The translations under genes were made by a program, and so were the position numbers. From the NCBI GenBank assembly GCA_020636895.1, contig JACJWZ010000001.1, forward strand, positions 1,417,501 to 1,481,500: DNA of 64,000 nt, read 5' to 3'. The notes under the pieces were generated by a model. It was given only the letters and a program-made list of their open reading frames with translations. It made no database searches and was not told the origin of the DNA. Below are positions 7,981 to 15,361 of this stretch, in pieces. Every line of letters starts with the position of its first letter. Position 1 is the first letter of the stretch. The DNA is from Thermoleophilales bacterium (GTDB taxonomy: Bacteria > Actinomycetota > Thermoleophilia > Solirubrobacterales > 70-9).

Positions 7981-9165
7981 TTACTCTCGTGGACTGTTAA
8001 CCAGGGATCGGGGATGGTCACCCATAGACGCCTTTGGCTCAGCAAAAGCGTCAGAGATGCGCTTCGCCGCGTCAGCCTGAGGCTTGAAAGAGAGGTAGAT
8101 CTGCGTGGTCTTCAGATCCTGATGGCCCATCCACTCCATGACCTCACGGCTGTCGGCTGTGCGAATCGCGTGCGTCCCGAAGGTGTGACGCAGATCGTGA
8201 AAACGAAGCGGACGAAGGTTCGCTTTCTCGAGTGCCTCCTTGTAACGCAGCCGCAGCTTGCTAGGCATGACGTGCCCTCCGAACTTGCCGCAGAAGACGA
8301 GGTCGTCGTCCTCCGTGAAGTCCTCGCGGCGCGAGAGGCGAGCGAGAGCCTGGGCGACCTCGGCCGCCATCGGGACCGTTCTCCCCCGCCCCGACTTCGG
8401 GGTGTCTTCCTTGCCGCCGGTGAAGTTCCGGCGCACGCGGATCGCGTCGAGTTTGAAGTCGACGTCGCGCCATCTCAGCGCGAGCAGCTCGCCCATGCGC
8501 AGCCCGGTGAACGCTGCGGTCAGGTAGATCGCCGAGTCGAGCTCGCTGGCGCCGGCGCGCACCAGAGCCATGACCTCCTCTCGCGAGTAGACGTCGATAT
8601 CGACGCGCTCGCGGTTGGGGCGCTTCTCGACGAGCGTCATCGGATTCGCCTCGAGGCCATAGACCTTCATCGCTCGCTGGAAGACCCCGTGAAGCACAAC
8701 GAGGTACTTGTTGATCGTCCGGTTGGCCAAGCCTTGTGCAATCAAGTCGTCCCGGTATGCCTCCAGTCGATCGGTGGTCAGATCGCCGACGCGCTCGTCG
8801 CCGAGAACAGGCTTGATCCGATCGACCATGTGCCGGTAGTCGGTGACCGTCGTTCTCTTCCGCTCGCGGTCATGCTCGACGTAGCGCAGCCACTCGTCGA
8901 GGGCCTCAGAGAAGGTCGCGCTGGAGCTCGTCGCGCCGCCTAATTCTCCCCGCCGAGCCTTCTCCAGAGTCCGATCGAGCTCTCGCTGCGCCTGCCTCTT
9001 AGTGAAGTAGCCATCGGCCGCCGTCTCGCGCTTCGAGGTCCAGGCCGGCCCGATCCTGCGCTGCACCTGCTTGCCGTTCGGCAGCCGGAACTTCATGTAC
9101 CACTGCGGGCCGCGGTCGCGGTCGACGCGGAAGACATGGCCGGTAACAGGCAGTGCTTTCCCCAT
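7981..9165 (-). CDS. Tyrosine recombinase (integrase)
   Basis: A protein of 394 residues that catalyses site-specific integration and excision of the element. Residues 1-75 are an arm-binding domain (QWYMKFRLPNGKQVQRRIG), 80-170 a SAM-like core-binding domain (ATFSEALDEWLRYVEHDRE), and 190-380 the catalytic domain. The catalytic set is complete: R223 (TGLRMGE), K257 (TPKSGRGR), H323 and R326 (HDLRH), H348 (MGHQD) and Y357 (TTQIYLSF). It lies about 100 bases from the tRNA-Glu 3' end with its 5' end facing the tRNA, the usual layout for elements that use a tRNA as attB. Short repeats just upstream may be its binding or control sites. It appears functional. Confidence 0.93.
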   Translation of the reverse strand: MGKALPVTGHVFRVDRDRGPQWYMKFRLPNGKQVQRRIGPAWTSKRETAADGYFTKRQAQRELDRTLEKARRGELGGATSSSATFSEALDEWLRYVEHDRERKRTTVTDYRHMVDRIKPVLGDERVGDLTTDRLEAYRDDLIAQGLANRTINKYLVVLHGVFQRAMKVYGLEANPMTLVEKRPNRERVDIDVYSREEVMALVRAGASELDSAIYLTAAFTGLRMGELLALRWRDVDFKLDAIRVRRNFTGGKEDTPKSGRGRTVPMAAEVAQALARLSRREDFTEDDDLVFCGKFGGHVMPSKLRLRYKEALEKANLRPLRFHDLRHTFGTHAIRTADSREVMEWMGHQDLKTTQIYLSFKPQADAAKRISDAFAEPKASMGDHPRSLVNSPRE

Positions 9166-9208
9166 GTCCCCAAAATAGCGCCGTTTCGGGACATATCCCG
9201 GGACATGG
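9162..9208. promoter_or_regulatory. Short repeats at the integrase start
   Basis: CGGGACAT occurs twice as a direct repeat (9187-9194, 9199-9206), and CCATGTCCC (9162-9170), which spans the integrase ATG, is its inverted partner to GGGACATGG (9200-9208). The position between the integrase and the tRNA attachment site fits integrase or excisionase arm sites, or an autoregulatory operator. Confidence 0.4.
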
Positions 9209-9236
9209 ACGGATTGGCCTCCGCCCCAGGAACGAC

Positions 9237-9261
9237 GAAACCCGCTCTATGAGCGGGTTTC
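9237..9261 (-). terminator. Hairpin terminator after tRNA-Glu
   Basis: Perfect 11-bp arms (9237-9247 and 9251-9261) with a 3-base loop sit 7 bases after the tRNA 3' end on the minus strand. The stem itself ends in TTTC. This fits an intrinsic terminator of the tRNA transcript, also insulating the integrase. Confidence 0.7.
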
Positions 9262-9267
9262 TGGTGA

Positions 9268-9340
9268 TACCGCTACGGGGATTCGAACCCCGGTTTCCGG
9301 ACTGAGAATCCGGCGTCCTAGTCCCCTAGACGATAGCGGC
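9268..9340 (-). tRNA. tRNA-Glu (anticodon CTC)
   Basis: A 73-base cloverleaf. The acceptor stem is GCCGCTA paired with TAGCGGT (one G-T pair), the anticodon stem CCGGA/TCCGG with loop TTCTCAG giving CTC (Glu, GAG codons), and the T arm CGGGG-TTCGAAT-CCCCG. CCA is not encoded. The intact gene marks the right boundary of the integrative element. Confidence 0.95.
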
Positions 9341-9451
9341 GCGACGCGCGAGTCTAGCGGAGGATCGGGGGCGGGCCAAACGGGGTGGCGGGAGTCACGG
9401 ACTCGCAATCACTGGTCTCTGGCACTTGCGATTGCGCGATCGATGGAGTTG

Positions 9452-10954
9452 CTACGCGTTCGCGATCCGTCGCAGGCGGCTCAGGGCCTTCGGCCTCGCT
9501 GGGTCCCCCTCGTCGAGGCGCTTGACGAGCTCGCGGCAGGCGGCGATGTCGTCGCTTCCGGATGGCGTGTCGAGCCACTTGCCGAGCGCGCTCGCGCCAT
9601 GGGAGGCGAGCGCCGCCTCGCGCAAACGGTTGTCAAGCGCCTCCCGCCGCTCGGCGATCTCGGGCACGCGGCTCGCCGGGAGCAGCGGTCCGGGGTAAGC
9701 ATCCAACGCCTCGCCGAGACGGCCGACACCGGCGAGCCGCTCCACCTCGCGGTAGTCGCTGCGGACCTCGCCGACCAAGGCCGCGCTGCCGCTCGTCAAC
9801 CGGTTGCCGAGCTTGCCGCGCAGCCGCGAGAGCTCGACGCGAACCGACCCCGCCTTGCCCTCGTCGCCGTAGAGGCGGGCGGCGAGCTCGCGGGCGTCGG
9901 CAACGTGGCCGGACGAGCCGAGCGCGAGCAGCGCGACGATCTCGCTGTGGCGCGGGCTGAGCCGCTCGGCGCGACCATCGAGGGAGACGCCGGCGCGGTC
10001 GTCGCCAAGCAGCGACAGCCGCAGCGTGCGGTCCGGCGAGGGGCGGCCGTCTCGTGCGCGCCAGAGCAGGTAGCCGTCGGCGGCGGGAAGCGGCTCGGCG
10101 ATCACGGCGATCCCCTCCCCCATCTCGATCATGCCGCCGCCCTCCGGCACCTCGAGCCGCAGGCCGCTCCAGCCGGGCGCCGTCGATCCGACCACGCGCC
10201 CGCTCGCGGTGAGCAACGCGCTCGCCTTGCCGAGCCCCGGGCCGATGCGGTCGCCGAAGCGCTCGAGCAGGACCGCGTCGCGGCGGGCGCCGAGCTGCCC
10301 GAGCTTCGCCTCGATCACGCGGGCGGCGGCCTCGATCAGGGCCAGCGAGTGCGGATGGGCGGTCTTGAGCTCGCCGGAGAGGTCGATGACCCCGAGCACG
10401 TCGCCGCTGTCAGGATCGTGGACGGGCGCCGCGCTGCAGGTCCATTCGTGGACGCCGCGGGAGAAGTGCTCGGCCGAGAACACCTGGATCGAATGGCCGA
10501 CCTCGAGCGCGGTCCCCATCGCGTTGGTCCCGGCCTCGGCCTCCCCCCAATCCGCCCCGGGCTGCAGGTTCACACCCTGCGCCGCGTCGAGCAGCGCCGG
10601 CTCGCCGTCGATCCACAGGAGCTTGCCGTCGGCGTCGCAGACGAGCACCACCTGGTCGTCGTCGGAGCGGACGTCGGCGAGCAGCTCGCGCAGGATCGGC
10701 TCCGCCATCGAGAGCGGGTGGCTCGCCCATCGCGACGACGCCTCCTCGCCCGAGATGGCCTGCGGCGGCCCGGATCCGTCCGGGTCGACGCCGGCGTCGG
10801 CGCTGCGATCCCAGGAGCTCGAGATCGCGTCGCGCAAGACCTCTCCCCCGGCGCCCCCGGAGAGCACATCGGAGTGAGCCCGCGCCAGCGTCCTCGCCAG
10901 GCGGCGGGGGTCGGTCGACGCATCGATTGCAACCCAGCGGTCGCGTTCTGCCAT
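9452..10954 (-). CDS. GAF-domain regulator with winged-helix C-terminus
   Basis: A protein of 500 residues. Residues about 60-210 form the N-terminal plus GAF region seen in AcoR-type activators (ILRELLADV...VCDADGKLLWIDG, EAGTNAMGTALEVG, VFSAEHFSRGVHEWTCSAAPV, LGVIDLSG). There is no sigma-54 AAA+ domain and no Fis-type helix. Instead residues about 345-420 form an OmpR/BTAD-like winged helix (LSPRHSEIVALLAL, SVRVELSRLRGKL). The start at 10954 is preferred because GGAGGAGAG lies directly upstream. It is divergent from an aldehyde dehydrogenase, as GAF regulators of alcohol/aldehyde oxidation often are, so it probably controls that gene. The ligand is unknown. Confidence 0.75.
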   Translation of the reverse strand: MAERDRWVAIDASTDPRRLARTLARAHSDVLSGGAGGEVLRDAISSSWDRSADAGVDPDGSGPPQAISGEEASSRWASHPLSMAEPILRELLADVRSDDDQVVLVCDADGKLLWIDGEPALLDAAQGVNLQPGADWGEAEAGTNAMGTALEVGHSIQVFSAEHFSRGVHEWTCSAAPVHDPDSGDVLGVIDLSGELKTAHPHSLALIEAAARVIEAKLGQLGARRDAVLLERFGDRIGPGLGKASALLTASGRVVGSTAPGWSGLRLEVPEGGGMIEMGEGIAVIAEPLPAADGYLLWRARDGRPSPDRTLRLSLLGDDRAGVSLDGRAERLSPRHSEIVALLALGSSGHVADARELAARLYGDEGKAGSVRVELSRLRGKLGNRLTSGSAALVGEVRSDYREVERLAGVGRLGEALDAYPGPLLPASRVPEIAERREALDNRLREAALASHGASALGKWLDTPSGSDDIAACRELVKRLDEGDPARPKALSRLRRIANA

Positions 10955-11082
10955 CGCTCTCTCCTCCGGGGTCGATGCTACGCCACCAGAGGGCTCGGCA
11001 AGCGGTCGCGCAACCCCTTCGCCATGCCAATTCCCCATTGCAACGGGCTTGTAACGCCCCCATTCCTACGGTCGTGATCGGT

Positions 11083-11096
11083 GCTCCACATGGAGC
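11083..11096. promoter_or_regulatory. Palindrome in the divergent regulator-ALDH promoter region
   Basis: GCTCCA-CA-TGGAGC lies in the 178-base divergent gap, 37 bases upstream of the aldehyde dehydrogenase start. A looser repeat, TTGCAAC-GGG-CTTGTAA, lies nearby (about 11038-11054). Either could be the binding site of the GAF regulator. Confidence 0.4.
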
Positions 11097-11132
11097 GTGC
11101 CACCACAGGAGAGAACGAGGAGAGAGATACAG

Positions 11133-12629
11133 ATGGCAACAGAGATCCAGATCGACGAGCGCGCACGTGAGTTCGTCGGCAGCGAAAGGCCGATGCTGAT
11201 CGGCGGCGATTGGGTGAACTCCGCATCCGGCAAGACCTTCGAGGTCTTCAACCCGGCCACGGGCGAGGTGCTCGCGAACGTCGCCGAGGGCGACTCCGAG
11301 GACATCGACCGCGCCGTGAAGACCGCCCGCGCCGCCTTCGAGGGCGGCCCCTGGGCCAAGATGAGCCCCTCCGAGCGCGGCCGCATCGTGCACAGGATCG
11401 GCGACCTGATCCTCGAGCACGGCGACGAGCTCGCGGCGCTCGAGACGCTCGACAACGGCAAGCCGTTCGCGATCGCGCGGGCCGCCGACGTGCCGCTCGC
11501 CGCCGACCTCTTCCACTACATGGCGGGCTTCGCGACGAAGCTCGACGGGCGCACGATCGCCCCGACTGTCCCCTACATGCCCGACGCCGAGTGGCACGCC
11601 TACACGCTGCGCGAGCCGATCGGCGTCGTCGGCCAGATCATCCCGTGGAACTTCCCGCTGCTGATGGCCGCGTGGAAGCTCGGCCCGGCGCTCACAACCG
11701 GCTGCACGATCGTGCTCAAGCCGGCCGAGCAGACGCCGCTCTCGGCGCTGCGGCTCGCGGAGCTGATCCTCGAGGCCGGCGTCCCCGAGGGCGTGCTCAA
11801 CGTCGTCACCGGCTTCGGTGAGACGGCGGGCGCGGCGCTCGCGGCCCACGACGACGTCAACAAGGTCGCGTTCACCGGCTCGACCGAGGTCGGCAAGGAG
11901 ATCGTCAAGGCGGCCGCGGGCAACCTGAAGAAGCTCACGCTCGAGCTCGGCGGGAAGTCCCCGAACGTCGTCTACAGCGACGCCGACATGGAGGACGCGA
12001 TCCCGGGAGCGGCGAACGCGATCTTCTTCAACCACGGCCAGTGCTGCGCCGCGGGCTCGCGCCTGTTCGTCGAGCACGAGCACTACGACGAGGTGCTCGA
12101 GGGCGTCTCCAAGCACGCCGATTCGATCAAGGTCGGCTCGGGGCTCGATCCGGACACCGACATGGGTCCGCTCGTCTCCCAGGAGCAGCAGGATCGCGTC
12201 ACCGGGTTCCTCGACCAGGGGAAGTCGGACGGCGCCAAGGCGGTCACCGGCGGCAGCGCCGTCGACGGTCCCGGCTACTTCGTGCAGCCGACGGTCCTCA
12301 GCGACACGAGCGCCGACATGTCCGTCGAGGCCGAGGAGATCTTCGGCCCGGTGGTGACGGTGAAGCCGTTCAAGGACACCGACGAGCTGATCGGCGCCGG
12401 CAACGGCACGGCCTACGGCCTCGCCGCCGGGGTGTGGACGAAGGACATCTCGAAGGCCCACCGGACCGCGAAGGCGCTGCGAGCCGGAACGGTGTGGGTC
12501 AACTGCTACAACGTCTTCGATGCCTCGCTGCCGTTCGGCGGCTACAAGGAGTCGGGCTGGGGACGCGAGATGGGCAGCGAGGTTCTCGAGTGCTACACCG
12601 AGACCAAGAGCGTCTGCGTGCAGATCTGA
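11133..12629 (+). CDS. Aldehyde dehydrogenase
   Basis: A protein of 498 residues, the normal length for the NAD(P)-dependent ALDH superfamily, which oxidises aldehydes to acids. Cofactor-site signature IIPWNFPLL has N173; the general base is E271 (TLELGGKSPN), the nucleophile C305 (HGQCCAAGSR), and the late EIFGPVV motif is present. ATG 11133 follows GGAGAGAG. The substrate cannot be fixed from sequence; the closest look is to acetaldehyde/phenylacetaldehyde-type enzymes, and the divergent GAF regulator fits an inducible alcohol or aldehyde pathway. Confidence 0.92.
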   Translation: MATEIQIDERAREFVGSERPMLIGGDWVNSASGKTFEVFNPATGEVLANVAEGDSEDIDRAVKTARAAFEGGPWAKMSPSERGRIVHRIGDLILEHGDELAALETLDNGKPFAIARAADVPLAADLFHYMAGFATKLDGRTIAPTVPYMPDAEWHAYTLREPIGVVGQIIPWNFPLLMAAWKLGPALTTGCTIVLKPAEQTPLSALRLAELILEAGVPEGVLNVVTGFGETAGAALAAHDDVNKVAFTGSTEVGKEIVKAAAGNLKKLTLELGGKSPNVVYSDADMEDAIPGAANAIFFNHGQCCAAGSRLFVEHEHYDEVLEGVSKHADSIKVGSGLDPDTDMGPLVSQEQQDRVTGFLDQGKSDGAKAVTGGSAVDGPGYFVQPTVLSDTSADMSVEAEEIFGPVVTVKPFKDTDELIGAGNGTAYGLAAGVWTKDISKAHRTAKALRAGTVWVNCYNVFDASLPFGGYKESGWGREMGSEVLECYTETKSVCVQI

Positions 12630-12653
12630 TCTGACGCGCATACGAGGGGGCCC

Positions 12654-12689
12654 GGCGCGCCGCCCATCCCCCAGGTGGCGCGCCGCCCA
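12654..12689. repeat. 13-bp direct repeat after ALDH
   Basis: GGCGCGCCGCCCA occurs at 12654-12666 and 12677-12689, about 25 bases after the ALDH stop. No terminator-like hairpin with a T-run is seen here. Confidence 0.5.
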
Positions 12690-12753
12690 CTGAACGTGGC
12701 CCCGTCCGGTTCCCCCGCCGGGCGGGGCTGCGGCGTTTCCGGGAACGCGCGCC

Positions 12754-13653
12754 TCAGCCGACGCCGAGGGTGCGGCGCAGGAACGCCGACTGGTCGGCGA
12801 CGGCGCGCTCGAAGGGCTCGCCGGTGTAGATCGAGAAGTGCCCGAGGCCCGGGCCGTAGTCGATGAGCTCGCCCTGAGGGGCGCGCTCGGCCATCCCGCG
12901 CGCGGGGGCGGCCGGGGTGACGTCGTCCTCGGCGAGCACGCAGACGAGCAGCGGGCAGCGCACGTCGGCCGCATGCCGCGAGGGCGCGTAGGCGCCGAGG
13001 ACGAGCGCGACGCGGGCGCAAACCTCGTTACGGAAGTCGGCATCGGGATCATCGAAGAGCGAGCGGTATCCCTCGTAGGCGCCGGGCTGCACCATCGCGC
13101 CGCCGCGACCCGGCCGCTCGACCGCCGGGATCCTGGCCGGCTCGCCGCGGCCGATCATCGAGAGGACGTCGAGTAGTCCGGCGACCGTGAGCCGCCCCGA
13201 CTCCTTCGGGCCCGCCGCCCCCAACGCCGAGAGGCCGTTGCTGAAGGGAGCCTGGGAGACGGCCGCGGCGATCCGGTGGTCCTCGGCGGCGAGCGCGACG
13301 ACATGACCGCCCGAGAACGACGTCCCCCAAAGCGCGATGCGCTCGGGATCGATCCCGTCGAGCGAACGGGCGAAGGCGATCGCGGCGCGCCAGTCGTCGA
13401 GCTGGCGGCCGATCGAGAGCAGCTGCCGCGGCTCTCCACCGCTGTCGCCGAAGTGGCGGTAGTCGAAGACGAGCGCGGCGATCCCTGCATCGCGGAAGCG
13501 CTCGGCGAAGGCCCACAGGCGCGCCGCCCGCACCCCGGCGAAGCCGTGGGCGAGGATCACGCAGGGGTGCGGGCCCTCGCCGGCGGGCCGGTAGAGCCAC
13601 GCGGCGCACCGCTCCCCGTCGGACTCGAAGCTGAGGTCCTCGCGCTCGCTCAT
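12754..13653 (-). CDS. Alpha/beta hydrolase
   Basis: A protein of 299 residues. Features of the fold in order: oxyanion/HG motif ILAHGFAGVRAARL, DYRHFGDSGGEPRQL, nucleophile elbow LWGTSFSGGH (GxSxG), acid in VLAEDDVTP, and histidine in GLGHFSIY. It resembles dienelactone hydrolase / X-Pro peptidase-like hydrolases, but the substrate is unknown. The frame extends to 13968, yet only ATG 13653 begins a protein-like sequence. It is divergent from a TetR regulator at 13967 that may control it. Confidence 0.85.
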   Translation of the reverse strand: MSEREDLSFESDGERCAAWLYRPAGEGPHPCVILAHGFAGVRAARLWAFAERFRDAGIAALVFDYRHFGDSGGEPRQLLSIGRQLDDWRAAIAFARSLDGIDPERIALWGTSFSGGHVVALAAEDHRIAAAVSQAPFSNGLSALGAAGPKESGRLTVAGLLDVLSMIGRGEPARIPAVERPGRGGAMVQPGAYEGYRSLFDDPDADFRNEVCARVALVLGAYAPSRHAADVRCPLLVCVLAEDDVTPAAPARGMAERAPQGELIDYGPGLGHFSIYTGEPFERAVADQSAFLRRTLGVG

Positions 13654-13966
13654 GCCGAGCAACCTACCGCCGTGGGCGCCGCAGTATCGGCTCGCGGCAG
13701 CTCGGCACCCTACGCAGTGGGTCGGCCCCACGCGAGATCTCGTACAGCTCCCGGCCTTGGAGAAGCTGAGGCCCCCGACGAGCGGAGGCCCCAGCAGGAA
13801 GAAGTAGGCGCCCGACGCCGCGGGGGAACGGTGCCGAGCGCCTGAAGTGGAACATACCATCCCGTTTGGTTGGGCGGCGCAGCACGGACGCAACACCCAC
13901 GAATACACTCGCCGACGATGGGGGCATTCGTGATCGGGACGATCACCTGATGAGCGTGGAGGGTGC
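13654..13966. other. Divergent intergenic region
   Basis: About 310 bases between the hydrolase and TetR gene starts, with no gene. The only operator-like feature seen is at 13856-13870. Confidence 0.5.
13856..13870. promoter_or_regulatory. Possible TetR operator
   Basis: ACCA-N7-TGGT lies about 100 bases upstream of the TetR start, in the divergent gap. ACCA/TGGT half-sites are short, so this is only a positional suggestion of autoregulation. Confidence 0.25.
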
Positions 13967-14524
13967 ATGCCGCGTCAGGACGCCATGCGGAACCGGGAGA
14001 CGGTCGTCGAGGCGGGGATGAAGCTGCTCGGCGAGGATCCGACCGCGAGCATGCAGGAGGTCGCTGACCGCTCCGGCCTCGGGCGCAGCACCGTCTACCG
14101 GCACTTCCCGAACCGGGAGGCGTTGATCACGGCCATGTACTTCCACGCCGTCGCGGACTCGTGGCGGCTCGCCGAGGAGATCTTCGCCCGCGACCTCCCC
14201 GTCGAGGAGTCGCTGCGCGAGCTCTGCGACATGATCGTCATGGTCGGAGTCCGCAACCGGTTCCTGCTCGGGCACCTCGCGTCGGCATCCAACGAGATGC
14301 GGGAGACGCGCACGGCGCCGGAGAGCCCGATCCGGTCCTACCTCGCCGACTGCCAGAAGCGCGGCGAGATCCGCGACGACATGACGTTGGACTGGATCAT
14401 GAACGTCTACCAGACGCTCTCCTTGTCGGCGATGCGGGAGGTGGCGATCGCCCGCCACGACGAGGACGAGACCAAGCGGATGCTCGGAGACACGATCGTC
14501 AGCTTCCTGCGACCCGAGCGGTGA
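13967..14524 (+). CDS. TetR-family regulator
   Basis: A protein of 185 residues. The N-terminal helix-turn-helix is clear: MQEVADRSGLGRSTVYRHFPNREAL (in two parts, residues about 27-51). The C-terminal ligand domain (about 60-185) has no specific subfamily signature. It is probably a repressor acting on itself and on the divergent hydrolase gene. The UBP zinc-finger gene starts 55 bases downstream and may be cotranscribed. Confidence 0.88.
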   Translation: MPRQDAMRNRETVVEAGMKLLGEDPTASMQEVADRSGLGRSTVYRHFPNREALITAMYFHAVADSWRLAEEIFARDLPVEESLRELCDMIVMVGVRNRFLLGHLASASNEMRETRTAPESPIRSYLADCQKRGEIRDDMTLDWIMNVYQTLSLSAMREVAIARHDEDETKRMLGDTIVSFLRPER

Positions 14525-14579
14525 CCGCCCCGGTGATGGCGCCGATGTCGGCATCGGCCGAGGCGTAAGCTCGGGGCCG

Positions 14580-14870
14580 ATGGCCGAGTGCACCCACACG
14601 GACGCGATCGGCGACTTCACGCCGTCGAGCACCGAGGGCTGCAGCGAGTGCCTTAGAAGCGGCGATCGCTGGGTGCACCTGCGCATCTGCCTGACCTGCG
14701 GTGAGGTCGGATGCTGCGACTCGTCCCCCAACCGGCACGCCTCCAAGCACGCGGCCGCGGCCGGTCATCCGCTCGCCGGCTCCTTCGAGCCGGGCGAGGA
14801 CTGGGCCTGGTGCTACGTGGACGAGGTCATGCTCGACGCGAGCGCGCTCGACCTGCCGAGCCACGACTGA
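14580..14870 (+). CDS. UBP-type zinc finger protein
   Basis: A protein of 96 residues carrying a single zf-UBP domain: CTH (4-6), CSECLRSGDRWVHLRIC, CLTCGEVGCCDSS, and the HASKHAAAAGHPL histidine set. In eukaryotes this finger binds the ubiquitin C-terminus; stand-alone versions recur in actinobacteria with no known partner. All expected Cys and His ligands are present. The role is unknown. Confidence 0.8.
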   Translation: MAECTHTDAIGDFTPSSTEGCSECLRSGDRWVHLRICLTCGEVGCCDSSPNRHASKHAAAAGHPLAGSFEPGEDWAWCYVDEVMLDASALDLPSHD

Positions 14871-14910
14871 GGAACCGCCGCGGCAGCACCGCGGAGCGAG
14901 TGGGCTGAAC

Positions 14911-15270
14911 TCAGCCCTTGCCCCAGATCATCACGGCCTGCGGGTCGTCGGGATCGACCTTGACGGTCACGTCCTCGCCGGCGCTGAAGGGCGCCGAGGG
15001 GTAGATGTACTGGTTCATGCTCACCGCGTAGGACTCACCGCCGGCGGGCTTGACGGTCAGCTCGATCACGTTCTCGGCGCCGCCGGGGGTGTCGGTCTTG
15101 CCGGTCGGGGTCATCGAGTCGATGTGCGCGGGCGTGTCGACGCCGCTCTTCATCAGCTTCTGCGCGCGGTTGGCGAGCGCCATCTGGTCGGCGCTCGCGC
15201 CGATGCCGACCTTGCTCGTCTGGGCCTGGGCCGACTCGGCGGCCTTCTTCATCTTGTCCATGAATCCCAT
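14911..15270 (-). CDS. Conserved hypothetical protein
   Basis: A protein of 119 residues. The amphipathic N-terminal helix (MGFMDKMKKAAESAQAQT) is followed by a helical segment and then a beta-rich C-terminal half (ENVIELTVKPAGGESYAVS, FSAGEDVTVKVDPDDPQAVMIWG), which looks like an OB/SH3-like barrel. There is no signal peptide and no catalytic motif. ATG 15270 is chosen because GGAG lies about 12 bases upstream. It resembles small actinobacterial proteins of unknown function. Confidence 0.6.
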   Translation of the reverse strand: MGFMDKMKKAAESAQAQTSKVGIGASADQMALANRAQKLMKSGVDTPAHIDSMTPTGKTDTPGGAENVIELTVKPAGGESYAVSMNQYIYPSAPFSAGEDVTVKVDPDDPQAVMIWGKG

Positions 15271-15361
15271 CTGCGAACGCTCCTTCACGTGAACGATGTC
15301 GGGTCAGGCGACCCTATCCGCAATCCGCCCAGCCGGCGAGCAACCCGCCCGCCCAGGCGCT

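Larger units (their letters stand above)
1..9268. mobile_element. Integrative element (right part) in tRNA-Glu
   Basis: The stretch is bounded on the right by the 3' end of a tRNA-Glu gene, the classic target of tyrosine recombinases, with an intact tyrosine recombinase beside it at 7981-9165. It contains a replication-relaxation-like gene at the left edge, a family common on actinobacterial conjugative or mobilisable elements, and cargo genes of visibly lower GC at 3263-7753. The left end and the second attachment copy would lie outside the window; I saw no second copy of the tRNA 3' end within it. Assigning all of 1-9268 to one element is inference. Confidence 0.7.

Noticed and set aside
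7847..8080. Open frame of 77 codons upstream of the integrase end
   Set aside because: No ribosome site, runs antisense into the integrase gene, no recognisable protein.
3263..9165. Known type I or type III restriction-modification or Wadjet-type system
   Set aside because: No methyltransferase motifs, helicase motifs or SMC-like ATPase motifs are visible in either large protein.
10410..13052. An 880-codon minus-strand frame
   Set aside because: It is antisense to the ALDH and overlaps the GAF regulator; the protein is Arg/Gly-rich without motifs.
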